A stretch of DNA of 64,000 bases, from assembly GCF_035317345.1 (NCBI RefSeq), contig NZ_JAYKTU010000007.1. One strand, 5' to 3'. Made by a program: the position numbers and the translations under genes. Positions 1 to 9,626 of the stretch are shown in pieces. Source of the DNA: Cellvibrio fontiphilus (lineage in GTDB: Bacteria; Pseudomonadota; Gammaproteobacteria; Pseudomonadales; Cellvibrionaceae). Below the pieces are notes generated by a model. It made no database searches and was not told the DNA's origin. It worked only from the letters and a program-made list of their open reading frames with translations. How positions within the stretch are numbered: position 1 is the stretch's first letter; every line of letters begins with the position of its first letter.

Positions 1-2
1 TG

Positions 3-476
3 GATGACTCTAAAAAACTAACAGAAAAAAAACGTGAATTTTTATTCGATGAAATTCAAGCAAAAGCTATGAGCTGGTCTATTGCGCGCGCTTCTGTTGC
101 AGAAATAGATAGCTTGAATATTTTGCAAGCCAGCTTGCTGGCAATGACTCGAGCAGTACAGGGCTTGCATATAGAGCCGGAACATGTACTGGTTGATGGT
201 AATAAGTTACCAAAATGGAAATATACAGCGGAAGCAGTTGTGAAAGGTGATAGCCGTGTCGCCGCGATTAGTGCTGCTTCTATTCTCGCCAAAGTGACTC
301 GCGACCGCGAAATGATCCAGCTGGATAAAGTTTACCCCGGTTATGGATTTGCAGATCATAAAGGTTATCCAACCAAGGTGCATATGGATGCATTGGAGCG
401 TTTGGGTATTACCCCTATTCATCGACAATCCTATGCGCCTGTCAGAGCCAAAATAGAACAAATAGCCTTGTTCTGA
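3..476 (+). CDS. rnhB: Ribonuclease HII, 3' part (gene runs off the left edge)
   Basis: RNase HII cleaves the RNA strand of RNA-DNA hybrids and starts removal of single ribonucleotides misincorporated in DNA. About 157 residues are present, open at the left edge in frame 3. The visible family signatures are DDSKKL at the new N-terminus, the LVDGN stretch carrying a catalytic aspartate, and GDSRVAAISAASILAKVTRD. The N-terminal DEVGRG segment with the first two acidic residues lies outside the window. The family is usually about 200 residues, so roughly 40 are missing. dnaE follows within 30 bases, matching the common rnhB-dnaE arrangement. Confidence 0.95.
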   Translation, partial: DDSKKLTEKKREFLFDEIQAKAMSWSIARASVAEIDSLNILQASLLAMTRAVQGLHIEPEHVLVDGNKLPKWKYTAEAVVKGDSRVAAISAASILAKVTRDREMIQLDKVYPGYGFADHKGYPTKVHMDALERLGITPIHRQSYAPVRAKIEQIALF

Positions 477-505
477 CTTCAATTTCTTTGCTTAAGAAAA
501 TTATT

Positions 506-3500
506 ATGCCGGCAGCCAATTTTGTTCATTTGCGGTTACACACTGAGTTTTCACTAAGCGATAGCTTGGTGCGTATTAAAGCGTTAGTTAAGCGTGTTGC
601 AGAGTTGAATATGCCTGCCTGCGCTATCACCGATCAGACGAATTTTTATGGTCTGATAAAATTCTACAAGGCGGCACAGGGTGCAGGTATTAAACCTATT
701 GCCGGTAGCGACTTCTGGATTACCAGCAACGAAGCTGAAGGGAAGCCTACGCTAATTACCCTGCTTGCGATGAATGATCAGGGTTACAAAAATATCATTG
801 AATTAATTTCGCGCGCTTGGCGGCAAGGGCAGCAACAAGGCATCGCTTATTTGCAGCGTGAATGGCTTACAGAGCTTAATGCGGGCGTTATAGCTTTATC
901 CGGCGGCAAATTGGGTGATGTCGGCATGGCGCTTTTGGGGGGGCGTGCTGCACAGGCGAAAGAGTTATTGCAAGGTTGGATGCAGGATTTCCCCAGTCGG
1001 TTCTATTTGGAATTACAGCGTACCGGCCGTGAGAATGATGAAAATCATCTACACGCTGCGGTTGCGCTTGCTGCAGAAGTGCAGTGTCCGGTGGTGGCAA
1101 CTAACGATGTGCGGTTTTTAAAAGCCAGTGAATTTGAAGTTCACGAAGCGCGAGTTTGTATCAGTGAAGGGCGCACACTCGACGATCCACGGCGCGAGCG
1201 TCGCTACAGTGACCAACAATATCTGCGCTCCGCAGAAGAAATGACAGAGTTGTTTAGCGATATTCCCGAAGCAATTGCGAACACACTCGAGATTGCCAAA
1301 CGCTGCACTATCAACATTCAAATGGGCAAATATTTTTTGCCTGAATATCCCGTCCCTGCAGGCATGACCGAAGCGGAGTTCTTCCGCAAAATTTCTCACG
1401 AAGGTTTGGATGCGCGCTTGGAACGCATTCTGGATAAAAGCGCGGCTGACTATGCACAACGGCGTAAGGTCTATGAAGACCGGTTGAATTTTGAGTTGGA
1501 TATTATCAACCAAATGGGATTCCCCGGTTACTTTCTGATTGTGATGGACTTTATCCAGTGGGCCAAAGACCATGATATTCCTGTTGGGCCGGGGCGTGGT
1601 TCGGGTGCTGGTTCGCTAGTGGCTTATTCGTTAAAAATTACCGATCTTGATCCACTGCAATACGATTTGCTGTTCGAGCGTTTTCTAAACCCTGAGCGGG
1701 TTTCCATGCCCGACTTTGACATCGACTTCTGTATGGATAACCGCGACAAGGTTATTTCCTATGTGGCAGATAATTACGGTCGCGATGCGGTAAGTCAAAT
1801 TATTACCTTCGGTACCATGGCTGCGAAAGCGGTGGTACGCGATGTGGCGCGGGTGCAGGGAAAGTCCTACGGTCTTGCCGATAAACTTTCCAAAATGATT
1901 CCACCCACCCCGGGCATGACCCTCGCACAAGCATTGGAAGAAGAGCCACAACTCAAAGAATTTATCGAGCAGGATGCTGATGCTGGCGAAATTTGGGAAA
2001 TGGCTGTGCAACTTGAAGGCCTCACCCGTAACGTGGGTAAACATGCCGGTGGTGTGGTGATTGCGCCCACCAAGCTCACGGATTTTTCTCCACTTTATTG
2101 CGATGAAACCGGCAGTGGTTTGGTCACGCAATTTGATAAAGGTGATGTCGAAGAAGCGGGCTTGGTCAAGTTCGACTTCCTCGGTTTGCGCACCCTGACT
2201 ATTATTGATTGGGCGCGCATTATGATCGACAAACAGCGCGCCAAAAAAGGTGAGCCGCCGCTGGATATCAGTGCCATTCCGCTGGATGATGCCGCCACGT
2301 TCAAATTATTAAAACGCGCTGAAACGACTGCCGTATTCCAATTGGAATCGCGCGGCATGAAAGACCTGATCAAGCGCTTGCAACCCGACAACATTGAAGA
2401 CCTGATTGCACTGGTAGCACTGTTCCGCCCGGGCCCTCTGGAGTCGGGCATGGTGGACGACTTTATCAACCGCAAACACGGCCGTGCGCAAGTTGCCTAC
2501 CCGGATGCAAAATTCCAGCACCAGAGTTTAAAACCGGTTTTGGAGCCAACCTATGGTGTAATTGTTTACCAGGAACAGGTAATGCAAATTGCGCAGGTGC
2601 TCGCTGGTTATACTCTGGGTGGTGCAGATATGTTGCGCCGTGCCATGGGTAAGAAAAAGCCGGAGGAAATGGCCAAGCAGCGCGCGGTATTTGAAGAAGG
2701 CGCAAAAAATCAGGGCGTTGATCCCGAGTTGGCAATTAAAATTTTTGACTTGGTAGAAAAATTTGCTGGTTATGGTTTTAATAAATCTCACTCGGCAGCT
2801 TACGCCATTGTGTCCTACCAAACCGCTTGGCTAAAAGCGCATTATCCTGCGCATTTTATGGCGGCGACTATGTCGTCGGACATGGATAAAACCGATAAGG
2901 TGGTTACCTTTATCGAAGAATGCCGCACCATGAAATTAAAGCTCTTGCCACCAGATGTAAACTCTGGCGAGTTTCATTTCACTGTCGATGATGCCGGCCG
3001 CATTATCTATGGTTTGGGTGCGATTAAAGGTTTGGGTGAGGGGCCAGTTGAATCCATTATTGCGGCGCGCAATGAGGGAGGTGCTTTTAAAGATTTATTT
3101 GATTTTTGCGCTCGCGTCGATCCACGCAAAGTTAACAAACGCGCGCTGGAGGCCATTATTCGCTCCGGTGCGGCAGACAATTTAGGTCCAACTGCCAATA
3201 CACCGCAGCAGAATATTGATCACGATCGTGCTGTGATGTTTGCCGCTATGGGTGAAGCGGTAAAAACCGCTGAACAAGCGATGGCCAATACTAATGCTGG
3301 CATGATGGATTTATTCGGCGCAGTCATGACAAGCGACGATTCCAATAAGGATGTCTATGCGGATTTTCGTCGGGTGCGCACCTGGACGATGAAAGAGCGA
3401 TTAAACGCCGAAAAAGAAACCCTCGGTTTGTATTTGACTGGCCACCCCATTGATGAATATGAAAGCGAATTAACTCACTTGGTGAGTTCACGTATTTCCA

Positions 3501-4039
3501 ATCTCAAACCGGAAAAAGGTAGCCAGACAATTTCGGGTTTGGTGATTTCCCAGCGGGTGGTGAAAACCAAACGTGGCGATAGCATGGCGATAGTGACGCT
3601 GGATGATCGCACTGGCCGCATGGATGTCACTTTATTTGCAGAAGTATTTAATGCCGCGCGCGATTTACTGCTCAAAGATGGTTTGTTAGTGGTAAGTGGG
3701 CAAGTGCGCTATGACGATTTCAGTGGCATGTTAAAAATGAGCGCCGACAATATTCGTTTACTCTCCGATGTGCGTCAGGAAAAAGTGCGCGAATTGTGGT
3801 TGGAGTTGGAGTCTGGTTTGCTGCCGGCGAGCTTTAGCCGCGACTTAAGCGAAATACTCGACCCCTATCGCCAATCACCCCAGCAGGATGCCCGCTGTGC
3901 AATTGTGGTGGATTACCTGCGCAGTGATGCCCGCGCGCAATTACGTTTTGGCAACGATTGGCATATTCGCCCGGAAGATGAATTGCTCCAGCGTCTACGT
4001 GATGCTTATGGGAGCGACAAAGTGAAACTGGTGTATTAA
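506..4039 (+). CDS. dnaE: DNA polymerase III alpha subunit
   Basis: This is the replicative polymerase catalytic subunit, 1177 residues from the chosen start (E. coli 1160). The N-terminal PHP domain begins FVHLRLHTEFSL. The palm carries PDFDIDF near residue 403 and FDFLGL near residue 557, which hold the three catalytic aspartates. A fingers region, a helix-hairpin-helix region and a C-terminal OB fold (about 990-1070) follow. I chose the ATG at 506 because MPAANFVHL aligns with the usual DnaE N-terminus. An in-frame TTG at 488 would add six residues without family support. No strong Shine-Dalgarno sequence precedes either start, and the short gap to rnhB suggests co-transcription. Confidence 0.97.
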   Translation: MPAANFVHLRLHTEFSLSDSLVRIKALVKRVAELNMPACAITDQTNFYGLIKFYKAAQGAGIKPIAGSDFWITSNEAEGKPTLITLLAMNDQGYKNIIELISRAWRQGQQQGIAYLQREWLTELNAGVIALSGGKLGDVGMALLGGRAAQAKELLQGWMQDFPSRFYLELQRTGRENDENHLHAAVALAAEVQCPVVATNDVRFLKASEFEVHEARVCISEGRTLDDPRRERRYSDQQYLRSAEEMTELFSDIPEAIANTLEIAKRCTINIQMGKYFLPEYPVPAGMTEAEFFRKISHEGLDARLERILDKSAADYAQRRKVYEDRLNFELDIINQMGFPGYFLIVMDFIQWAKDHDIPVGPGRGSGAGSLVAYSLKITDLDPLQYDLLFERFLNPERVSMPDFDIDFCMDNRDKVISYVADNYGRDAVSQIITFGTMAAKAVVRDVARVQGKSYGLADKLSKMIPPTPGMTLAQALEEEPQLKEFIEQDADAGEIWEMAVQLEGLTRNVGKHAGGVVIAPTKLTDFSPLYCDETGSGLVTQFDKGDVEEAGLVKFDFLGLRTLTIIDWARIMIDKQRAKKGEPPLDISAIPLDDAATFKLLKRAETTAVFQLESRGMKDLIKRLQPDNIEDLIALVALFRPGPLESGMVDDFINRKHGRAQVAYPDAKFQHQSLKPVLEPTYGVIVYQEQVMQIAQVLAGYTLGGADMLRRAMGKKKPEEMAKQRAVFEEGAKNQGVDPELAIKIFDLVEKFAGYGFNKSHSAAYAIVSYQTAWLKAHYPAHFMAATMSSDMDKTDKVVTFIEECRTMKLKLLPPDVNSGEFHFTVDDAGRIIYGLGAIKGLGEGPVESIIAARNEGGAFKDLFDFCARVDPRKVNKRALEAIIRSGAADNLGPTANTPQQNIDHDRAVMFAAMGEAVKTAEQAMANTNAGMMDLFGAVMTSDDSNKDVYADFRRVRTWTMKERLNAEKETLGLYLTGHPIDEYESELTHLVSSRISNLKPEKGSQTISGLVISQRVVKTKRGDSMAIVTLDDRTGRMDVTLFAEVFNAARDLLLKDGLLVVSGQVRYDDFSGMLKMSADNIRLLSDVRQEKVRELWLELESGLLPASFSRDLSEILDPYRQSPQQDARCAIVVDYLRSDARAQLRFGNDWHIRPEDELLQRLRDAYGSDKVKLVY

Positions 4040-4179
4040 TAACTAACAAGTCTTTAGTGTTTTCTGATCTAACAAAAATCCTTTCTAAATTATTTATATC
4101 TTTCAGCTTGTGTCGATCGAACTAGACTAAAAAAGAGATAACAAAAGTCTGTGTTAATCAGCGTCTGGAGGTAACTACC

Positions 4180-4635
4180 ATGCTGTCGATCCTGGTGAAA
4201 GATTATATGCAGTTAAATGCCCAAGCGATTTCCGCAAGTGCCAGTGTGCGCGATGTGGTTGAGCACCTGCTCAAATGGAATGTGACTGGGGCGCCGGTGG
4301 TAGATGAGGAGCGCCGTGTCATTGGTTTCGTATCCGAACAGGATTGCATTAAAGATATGCTTAACAGCGCGTTTTATGCGGAAGAGTCTGATAGTGTGAC
4401 CCGCATTATGCGTCAGGACGTGCTTTGTGTGACCCCAAATACCAGCATTCTGGAAATCGCAGAAACCATGCTGGGAAACAAACCTAAAAATTACCCGGTT
4501 GTGGAGCATGGCAAGTTAGTTGGTTTAATCAATCGCCGCTGCATCCTTCAGGCTTTGCGGGATAACAATGGCAGTTATTTTTCTCCCAGGCGTGATTCAC
4601 CTGAGTTCGTGATTAGCTCTCGCGATATTCAATAG
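4180..4635 (+). CDS. Two-CBS-domain protein
   Basis: The 151-residue protein consists almost wholly of two CBS motifs (about residues 9-65 and 72-130), with a typical GAPVVDEERRVIGFVSEQD in the first and YPVVEHGKLVGLINRR in the second. CBS pairs (Bateman modules) bind adenine nucleotides and act as energy sensors. No catalytic domain is fused here, so the partner is unknown. There is no signal peptide, so it should be cytoplasmic. A clear GGAGG ribosome site lies about 9 bases before the ATG. It stands alone between dnaE and accA in the same orientation. The role is inferred only from the domain. Confidence 0.88.
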   Translation: MLSILVKDYMQLNAQAISASASVRDVVEHLLKWNVTGAPVVDEERRVIGFVSEQDCIKDMLNSAFYAEESDSVTRIMRQDVLCVTPNTSILEIAETMLGNKPKNYPVVEHGKLVGLINRRCILQALRDNNGSYFSPRRDSPEFVISSRDIQ

Positions 4636-4900
4636 TGCCATGACCAATAATTAGTCCTGCCTTGATTATCTGCTCCACCATTGGATGAATGTCGCACGCT
4701 TTTGTGTGCGTGCGACCTTTTGTGCTACTCAGCTCCAACGGCATTTTCACTCGAAAAGATCGACTAAAGCGCCCATTTCGCGTAAGGTAGCGACCCAATT
4801 GTGCCTGCTCAGGTTATGGTCAAAAAGCCAACAAACTCAGGTAGTTGCACTCCCTCTCCAAGTCAAAATGGTAAATTCTTACCCGGAACACGAGCTTGCT

Positions 4901-5848
4901 ATGAATCTGAATTATCTGGATTTTGAACAGCCCATCGCCGAACTCGAAGGCAAAATTGAAGAATTACAACTGGTTGGCAATAGTTCCGATGTGAACATCG
5001 CCGACGAGATCGCCAAGCTGCGCGAGAAGAGCACCAAGCTCACTGAAACCATCTACTCCAAGTTGACCGCTTGGGATATTGTAAAAGTTGCCCGCCACCC
5101 CCTGCGCCCTTATACCTCCGATTACATTTCCCGTGTATTTGAAGACTTTGATGAGCTGCATGGCGATCGCCATTTTGGTGATGATGCGGCGATTATCGGC
5201 GGTGTTGCCCGTTTGGATGGCAAGCCAGTGATGGTGATCGGCGAAGAAAAAGGCCGCAGTGTGCATGAAAAAGTCATGCGTAATTTTGGTATGCCACGCC
5301 CTGAAGGTTATCGCAAAGCACTGCGTTTGATGGAAATGGCCGAGCGTTTTAAATTGCCAGTGCTCACCCTTATCGATACCCCCGGTGCTTACCCTGGGAT
5401 CGACTCGGAAGAGCGCGGCATTTCTGAGTCTATCGCGCAGAACTTGGCAGTTATGTCGCGCCTGCGCACCCCGATTATTTGTACGGTGATCGGTGAAGGT
5501 TCATCGGGTGGTGCTTTGGCAATTGGTGTGGGTGATCAGCTGAACATGCTGCAGTACTCAACCTACTTTGTTATTTCACCCGAAGGCTGCGCTAACATTA
5601 TCTGGAAAACCGTTGCCAAGGCACCGGAAGCGGCGCAGGCGATGGGCGTTACCTCCAAAGTGTTGCAGGACTTGGGTATAGTGGATGAAACCATCCCTGA
5701 GCCATTGGGCGGCGCGCACCGCAATATGGATGAAATGGCGAAAAAACTGCAAGAGCGTTTAATTGCCCAGGTGGATCGTTTGAGCAAAGAGCCGATGGAT
5801 GCCTTGCTGGAGCGCCGCTACCAGCGCTTGATGAGCTATGGCAACTAA
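4901..5848 (+). CDS. accA: Acetyl-CoA carboxylase carboxyltransferase subunit alpha
   Basis: AccA and AccD form the carboxyltransferase that moves CO2 from biotin to acetyl-CoA, making malonyl-CoA for fatty acid synthesis. The 315-residue length matches E. coli (319). The start at MNLNYLDFEQPI is the conserved AccA N-terminus. The reading frame is open for 72 more codons upstream (to 4685), but that stretch has no family similarity. Visible signatures include RPYTSDYI, FDELHGDRHFGDD, LIDTPGAYPGIDSEERG and IGEGSSGGALAIGVGD, which form the crotonase-fold active site. Only a weak GGAA lies 12 bases before the ATG. A bidirectional terminator follows. Confidence 0.96.
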   Translation: MNLNYLDFEQPIAELEGKIEELQLVGNSSDVNIADEIAKLREKSTKLTETIYSKLTAWDIVKVARHPLRPYTSDYISRVFEDFDELHGDRHFGDDAAIIGGVARLDGKPVMVIGEEKGRSVHEKVMRNFGMPRPEGYRKALRLMEMAERFKLPVLTLIDTPGAYPGIDSEERGISESIAQNLAVMSRLRTPIICTVIGEGSSGGALAIGVGDQLNMLQYSTYFVISPEGCANIIWKTVAKAPEAAQAMGVTSKVLQDLGIVDETIPEPLGGAHRNMDEMAKKLQERLIAQVDRLSKEPMDALLERRYQRLMSYGN

Positions 5849-5873
5849 GCTGTAACATACAAACCAAACCCAT

Positions 5874-5907
5874 AAAAAAACCGCTGACACCGATCAGCGG
5901 TTTTTTT
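5874..5907. terminator. Bidirectional intrinsic terminator between accA and ygiQ
   Basis: A perfect 7-base stem (CCGCTGA at 5881-5887, TCAGCGG at 5894-5900) with a 6-base loop is flanked by seven A's on the left and seven T's on the right. It can therefore stop both accA transcription and the convergent ygiQ transcript. Confidence 0.88.
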
Positions 5908-5922
5908 ATGGGCGATTGAACG

Positions 5923-8424
5923 CTAGCGAGGTTTGTTGGGTTTATTGGAGCTTCCGGGACGGTTATTTTTACTTACTGCATTGCTTGTGGGTTTTGCTTT
6001 GGCTGCTACTTTGGGCGTGTTGCGCCCACTAACCGGTTTGGCATTTGGCTTGGCTGGTGTGGTCTGTTGCTGATTAAATTTCTTCGCGCTTTCAAATTTA
6101 TCACCAAAGGCTTTTGCCGCTGGTTTGGTTTTGCCTGCGGGTTTAACTGCCGTGCCAGCGCGCGGCTTTTGTTGCTGGGTGCGGGCGTTAGGGTTGTGGC
6201 CTCGCGGTTTGCTGCGCGCTTCGCTCTGCTCATCGGGAATCAGTGCGGAGGCGCTGCTACCAATTAGATGCGGCTTGCGCATAGCGCGCAGGGCTTCGCG
6301 AATAATCGGCCAATTCGCCGGATCGTGATAGCGCAATAGGGCTTTTTGTAAACGGCGCTGTTCAATGCCACGGGGGATCGCAATTTTTCCGGCCTTGTAG
6401 GTTAATTTTTTCAGCGGGTTGCGCTCGCTCACATACATGGCGGTAGCCAAGGACATGGGTGATGGATAAAAGGTTTGCACCTGATCCACTTCAAAATTGT
6501 TCTTCTTCAGCCAAAGTGCGAGGTTGAGCATGTCCTCGTCACGTGTACCTGGGTGGGCTGCAATAAAGTAGGGAATTAAAAATTGCTCTTTGCCAGCTTC
6601 TTTCGAGAATTTATCAAACATACGTTTGAACTCGTAATAGCTGCTCATTTTCGGTTTCATCATTTGCGCGAGCACACCTTCCTCGGTGTGTTCGGGGGCA
6701 ATTTTTAAATAACCGCCCACGTGATGTGTGACTAATTCTTTTACGTATTCCGGATCCAGCACCGCCAGGTCATAACGCAACCCGGATGCTACAGACACTT
6801 TATTCACACCGCGAATTTTGCGTGCCGCGCGATATAAATTGGTGGTGTGTTGGTGGCTAGTTGTTAAGTTTTTACAAATCGTTGGATACACGCAAGACAG
6901 GCGGCGGCATTTGGAAAGTGTCGGCATATCCTTGCACGTGAGGCGATACATATTGGCGGTAGGGCCGCCCAAATCAGAAATATGGCCAGTAAAACCAGGC
7001 ACCTTATCGCGGATATCTTCAATTTCTTTGAGGATAGACTCCTGCGAACGGCTTTGAATGATACGCCCCTCATGTTCGGTAATAGAGCAAAAGGTACAAC
7101 CACCAAAACAACCGCGCATGATATTCACGGAGGTCTTAATCATTTCGTAGGCGGGAATTTTTTGTTTGCCGTACACCGGGTGTGGCACGCGCGCGTAAGG
7201 CAAATCAAACACACCATCCAATTCATCGGTTTCCAGCGGAATCGGCGGCGGGTTGATCCAGACTTCACGGTTTTCATGTTTTTGAATCAGGGGGCGCGCA
7301 TTAAACGGGTTAGCCTCCTGATGCAATACACGCGAAGCATGAGCGTAAAGGATCGGGTCTTTGCGCACCTTATCGAAGGAGGGCAAGCGCACATAGACTT
7401 TTTCGGTATCCAACATTTCACTGCGGTTTTGCAGCGGCATGGGAATAATGCGAATCGGCTGCGGCTGGTTTGGATCAAACGCTTTTTCGCTTTCAATGCC
7501 TTGAGCTGGACAACCAATGGTTTTGAGCTGTTCAGCGGCTTCGGGATTCAACGCCGCGATTTGCTCGGCCATCTTTTCCGGATCGAGCTGGCGCAAACCA
7601 ATTTGCGAATTATTGATATCAGTTTGTGCTGCATCCACTACCGATTTTGCATTGTGTTGGTATTCGTAAGGGTTGGGTAACTTGTCGATATTGCCCGGCC
7701 AATCAATGCGGGTGGAGTCAATTTCTGTCCAACCGGCGGGCGGTTCTTTTTTGATAACGGCAGTGCCGCGAATACTATCCAGCTCTTTAATACTTTTGCC
7801 CGCTGCGAGCGAGTGCGCGACTTCAGCAATGGCGCGCTCGGCGTTGCCGTACAACAAAATGTCGGCGGTGGCATCAATCAATACCGAGCGGCGCACTTCG
7901 TTGCTCCAATAATCGTACTGGGCGATGCGGCGCAAACTGGCCTCGATACCACCAAGCACAATCGGCACGTCTTTGTAGGCTTCTTTACAGCGCTGGCTGT
8001 ACACGGTGACTGCGCGATCCGGACGTTTGCCTCCTATGCCGCCTGGGGTGTAGGCATCGTCGGAGCGCAGGCGTAAATCCGAGGTGTAGCGGTTGATCAT
8101 GGAGTCCATGTTGCCCGCGCTCACCCCAAAAAACAGGTTGGGTTTGCCCAGTGCTTTAAACGGTTCGGCACTTTTCCAATCGGGTTGGGCGATGATACCC
8201 ACACGAAAGCCTTGAGACTCCAAAAACCGCCCAATCACCGCCATACCAAAGCTGGGGTGATCTACATAGGCATCGCCGCAGACGATGATGATGTCGCAGC
8301 TGTCCCAGCCTAGCCTATCCATTTCGGCGCGGCTCATCGGCAGGAAAGGCGCTGGCCTATAGGTTTTAGCCTGGGCGTGGATCTTGGGTTTAGGGTAGGA
8401 AAACAGGTGTTTTGCGGTGTTCAT
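5923..8424 (-). CDS. ygiQ: YgiQ family radical SAM protein
   Basis: The 833-residue protein belongs to the YgiQ (UPF0313) radical SAM family, whose reaction has not been defined to my knowledge. The N-terminus has a B12-binding-like region (CDIIIVCGDAYVDHPSFG). The iron-sulfur motif CFGGCTFC (CxxxCxxC) lies near residue 445 and is followed by ITEHEGR. E. coli YgiQ is about 740 residues; the extra length here is a low-complexity C-terminal tail of about 110 residues rich in K, P, A, N and Q, probably disordered and possibly nucleic-acid binding. It is transcribed alone or after the upstream rhodanese gene, 80 bases away. Confidence 0.92.
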   Translation of the reverse strand: MNTAKHLFSYPKPKIHAQAKTYRPAPFLPMSRAEMDRLGWDSCDIIIVCGDAYVDHPSFGMAVIGRFLESQGFRVGIIAQPDWKSAEPFKALGKPNLFFGVSAGNMDSMINRYTSDLRLRSDDAYTPGGIGGKRPDRAVTVYSQRCKEAYKDVPIVLGGIEASLRRIAQYDYWSNEVRRSVLIDATADILLYGNAERAIAEVAHSLAAGKSIKELDSIRGTAVIKKEPPAGWTEIDSTRIDWPGNIDKLPNPYEYQHNAKSVVDAAQTDINNSQIGLRQLDPEKMAEQIAALNPEAAEQLKTIGCPAQGIESEKAFDPNQPQPIRIIPMPLQNRSEMLDTEKVYVRLPSFDKVRKDPILYAHASRVLHQEANPFNARPLIQKHENREVWINPPPIPLETDELDGVFDLPYARVPHPVYGKQKIPAYEMIKTSVNIMRGCFGGCTFCSITEHEGRIIQSRSQESILKEIEDIRDKVPGFTGHISDLGGPTANMYRLTCKDMPTLSKCRRLSCVYPTICKNLTTSHQHTTNLYRAARKIRGVNKVSVASGLRYDLAVLDPEYVKELVTHHVGGYLKIAPEHTEEGVLAQMMKPKMSSYYEFKRMFDKFSKEAGKEQFLIPYFIAAHPGTRDEDMLNLALWLKKNNFEVDQVQTFYPSPMSLATAMYVSERNPLKKLTYKAGKIAIPRGIEQRRLQKALLRYHDPANWPIIREALRAMRKPHLIGSSASALIPDEQSEARSKPRGHNPNARTQQQKPRAGTAVKPAGKTKPAAKAFGDKFESAKKFNQQQTTPAKPNAKPVSGRNTPKVAAKAKPTSNAVSKNNRPGSSNKPNKPR

Positions 8425-8504
8425 AGGGACTGCATTCGGGGGGAATTAAACCAGCCGCTATTGTCCCAGAATCGCGGCTGGCGAGACAGCATTAATTTGT
8501 GCGC

Positions 8505-8831
8505 TTACTGACTCGCGCGTTGCTGCAGCAGCTCCTCGTAGCTACCTTCGTTAGTTGCTTTGGTAAAACCCATGGCCTGCAGGGTTTCCTGGGCTATGCC
8601 AGAGCGGCGACCGGTACGGCAATAAAGGCGGATACTGGCATTTTTGTCGCTGGTCACTTCGCCGATGCGCGCGGCAATTTCCTCAAAAGGGATATGGGCT
8701 GCACCTTCCAAATGGCCGGCATTAAATTCTTCTGCTGTACGTACATCAATCCATATTTCGTTGGCAGCAACTGGGTGAGACATGATCAAAATAACCCCTG
8801 TAATCAGTGAGTAAAAAAGGTGACGCAGCAT
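8505..8831 (-). CDS. Periplasmic single-domain rhodanese (PspE-like)
   Basis: The 108-residue protein has an N-terminal signal peptide (hydrophobic stretch to about residue 20, cleavage near PVAA-NEIW), so it should be exported. One rhodanese domain follows with DVRTAEEFNAGHLEGAAHIP and the active loop CRTGRRSG. The cysteine of that loop, near residue 70, would carry the persulfide. Such proteins transfer sulfur from thiosulfate to acceptors in vitro, and the in-vivo acceptor is usually unclear. A strong AGGAGGA ribosome site precedes the start. The best known relative is phage-shock PspE of E. coli, but no psp genes are nearby. Confidence 0.88.
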   Translation of the reverse strand: MLRHLFYSLITGVILIMSHPVAANEIWIDVRTAEEFNAGHLEGAAHIPFEEIAARIGEVTSDKNASIRLYCRTGRRSGIAQETLQAMGFTKATNEGSYEELLQQRASQ

Positions 8832-8921
8832 ATCAATCTCCTCCTAACAAGTGCCAGTTTCATGAGTGCCAGCGTTGATAAGTGTGCGCTTTAAGCCGCA
8901 TCAACGCAGAGTGGCGCGCAA

Positions 8922-8946
8922 CAAAAAACGCCCGCAGAGCGGGCGT
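8922..8946 (-). terminator. Intrinsic terminator after the 8997-9533 gene
   Basis: A 7-base GC-rich stem (CGCCCGC at 8929-8935, GCGGGCG at 8939-8945) with loop AGA is preceded on the plus strand by a run of A's. On the minus strand this reads as a hairpin followed by T's, just downstream of the minus-strand gene ending at 8997. Confidence 0.8.
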
Positions 8947-8996
8947 AGGTTGAATAGTCAATGAGCGTTCAAAAAATTGACGGCTTTGATTGGTTG

Positions 8997-9533
8997 TTAT
9001 GCATTCGCCAATAATCTGTCATATTTGCGGCTGAGCATGTCATAAAACTGCTCGCGCACCTGCACTATGGTGTTTTTGAGTGCAGTAATTTGCTCCAGCG
9101 AAATATCTTTGCGCCCCACGTAGACTTGCTTGCGGTAAACCGCAATCTTGGCGCCATACAAACGCAGGCTGCGCTCCAGGTTTTTTTCCCCCAACATCAA
9201 CAGCTTGGCTTCGGCTTCGGCGAGTTTTTTGAATTCATCCACCAGCTCGGTATTGACCGCCTCCAGCTCAGCACGGCGCGCCTGCGGCCAGCGTTCGCCG
9301 AATTGGATGGACTCCACCACCAGCGACGAATACTTGGCGAAAATATGGGTAACCGTGCCGACTTGGGTAGAGACTTCTTCCAATATTTGCAGGCGACGGT
9401 TGTCCCGTGGGCTACTGATGGGCTGATTGTTGGCTTTACGCAGTACTACCCATGCGGTAACGGCGGCGATAAGCGCGCCCAAGCCAATTTTGAGTGAGGT
9501 ATCAGTTATTTGTAAAAACAGTTCGTTGTCCAT
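8997..9533 (-). CDS. Unrecognised membrane-anchored helical protein
   Basis: I do not recognise this 178-residue protein. Residues about 12-31 form one hydrophobic segment (IGLGALIAAVTAWVVL), consistent with an inner-membrane anchor. The rest (about 45-178) is charged and mostly helical, with stretches such as RRAELEAVNTELVDEFKKLAEAEAKLL that could form a coiled coil facing the cytoplasm. There is no recognisable catalytic motif. It has its own terminator and lies between a rhodanese gene and the DUF3820/yciH pair, 93 bases from the latter. Codon use and length support a real gene. Confidence 0.75.
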   Translation of the reverse strand: MDNELFLQITDTSLKIGLGALIAAVTAWVVLRKANNQPISSPRDNRRLQILEEVSTQVGTVTHIFAKYSSLVVESIQFGERWPQARRAELEAVNTELVDEFKKLAEAEAKLLMLGEKNLERSLRLYGAKIAVYRKQVYVGRKDISLEQITALKNTIVQVREQFYDMLSRKYDRLLANA

Positions 9534-9626
9534 AGTGCATGCCCCTCTGTCAGTAAATCGACGCTATTGGTTCGATAACAGGGGTTTAGCAAGATGCAGG
9601 CCAGTCTACTGGTGTTGAGTAAACAA

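Noticed and set aside
4685..4900. 72-codon N-terminal extension of accA
   Set aside because: The added residues have no AccA similarity; the conserved start MNLNYLDFEQPI is at 4901.
6982..7680. Long open frame on the plus strand inside ygiQ
   Set aside because: It lies antisense to a clearly recognised YgiQ gene and its translation has no recognisable domain; it reflects codon bias of the real gene.
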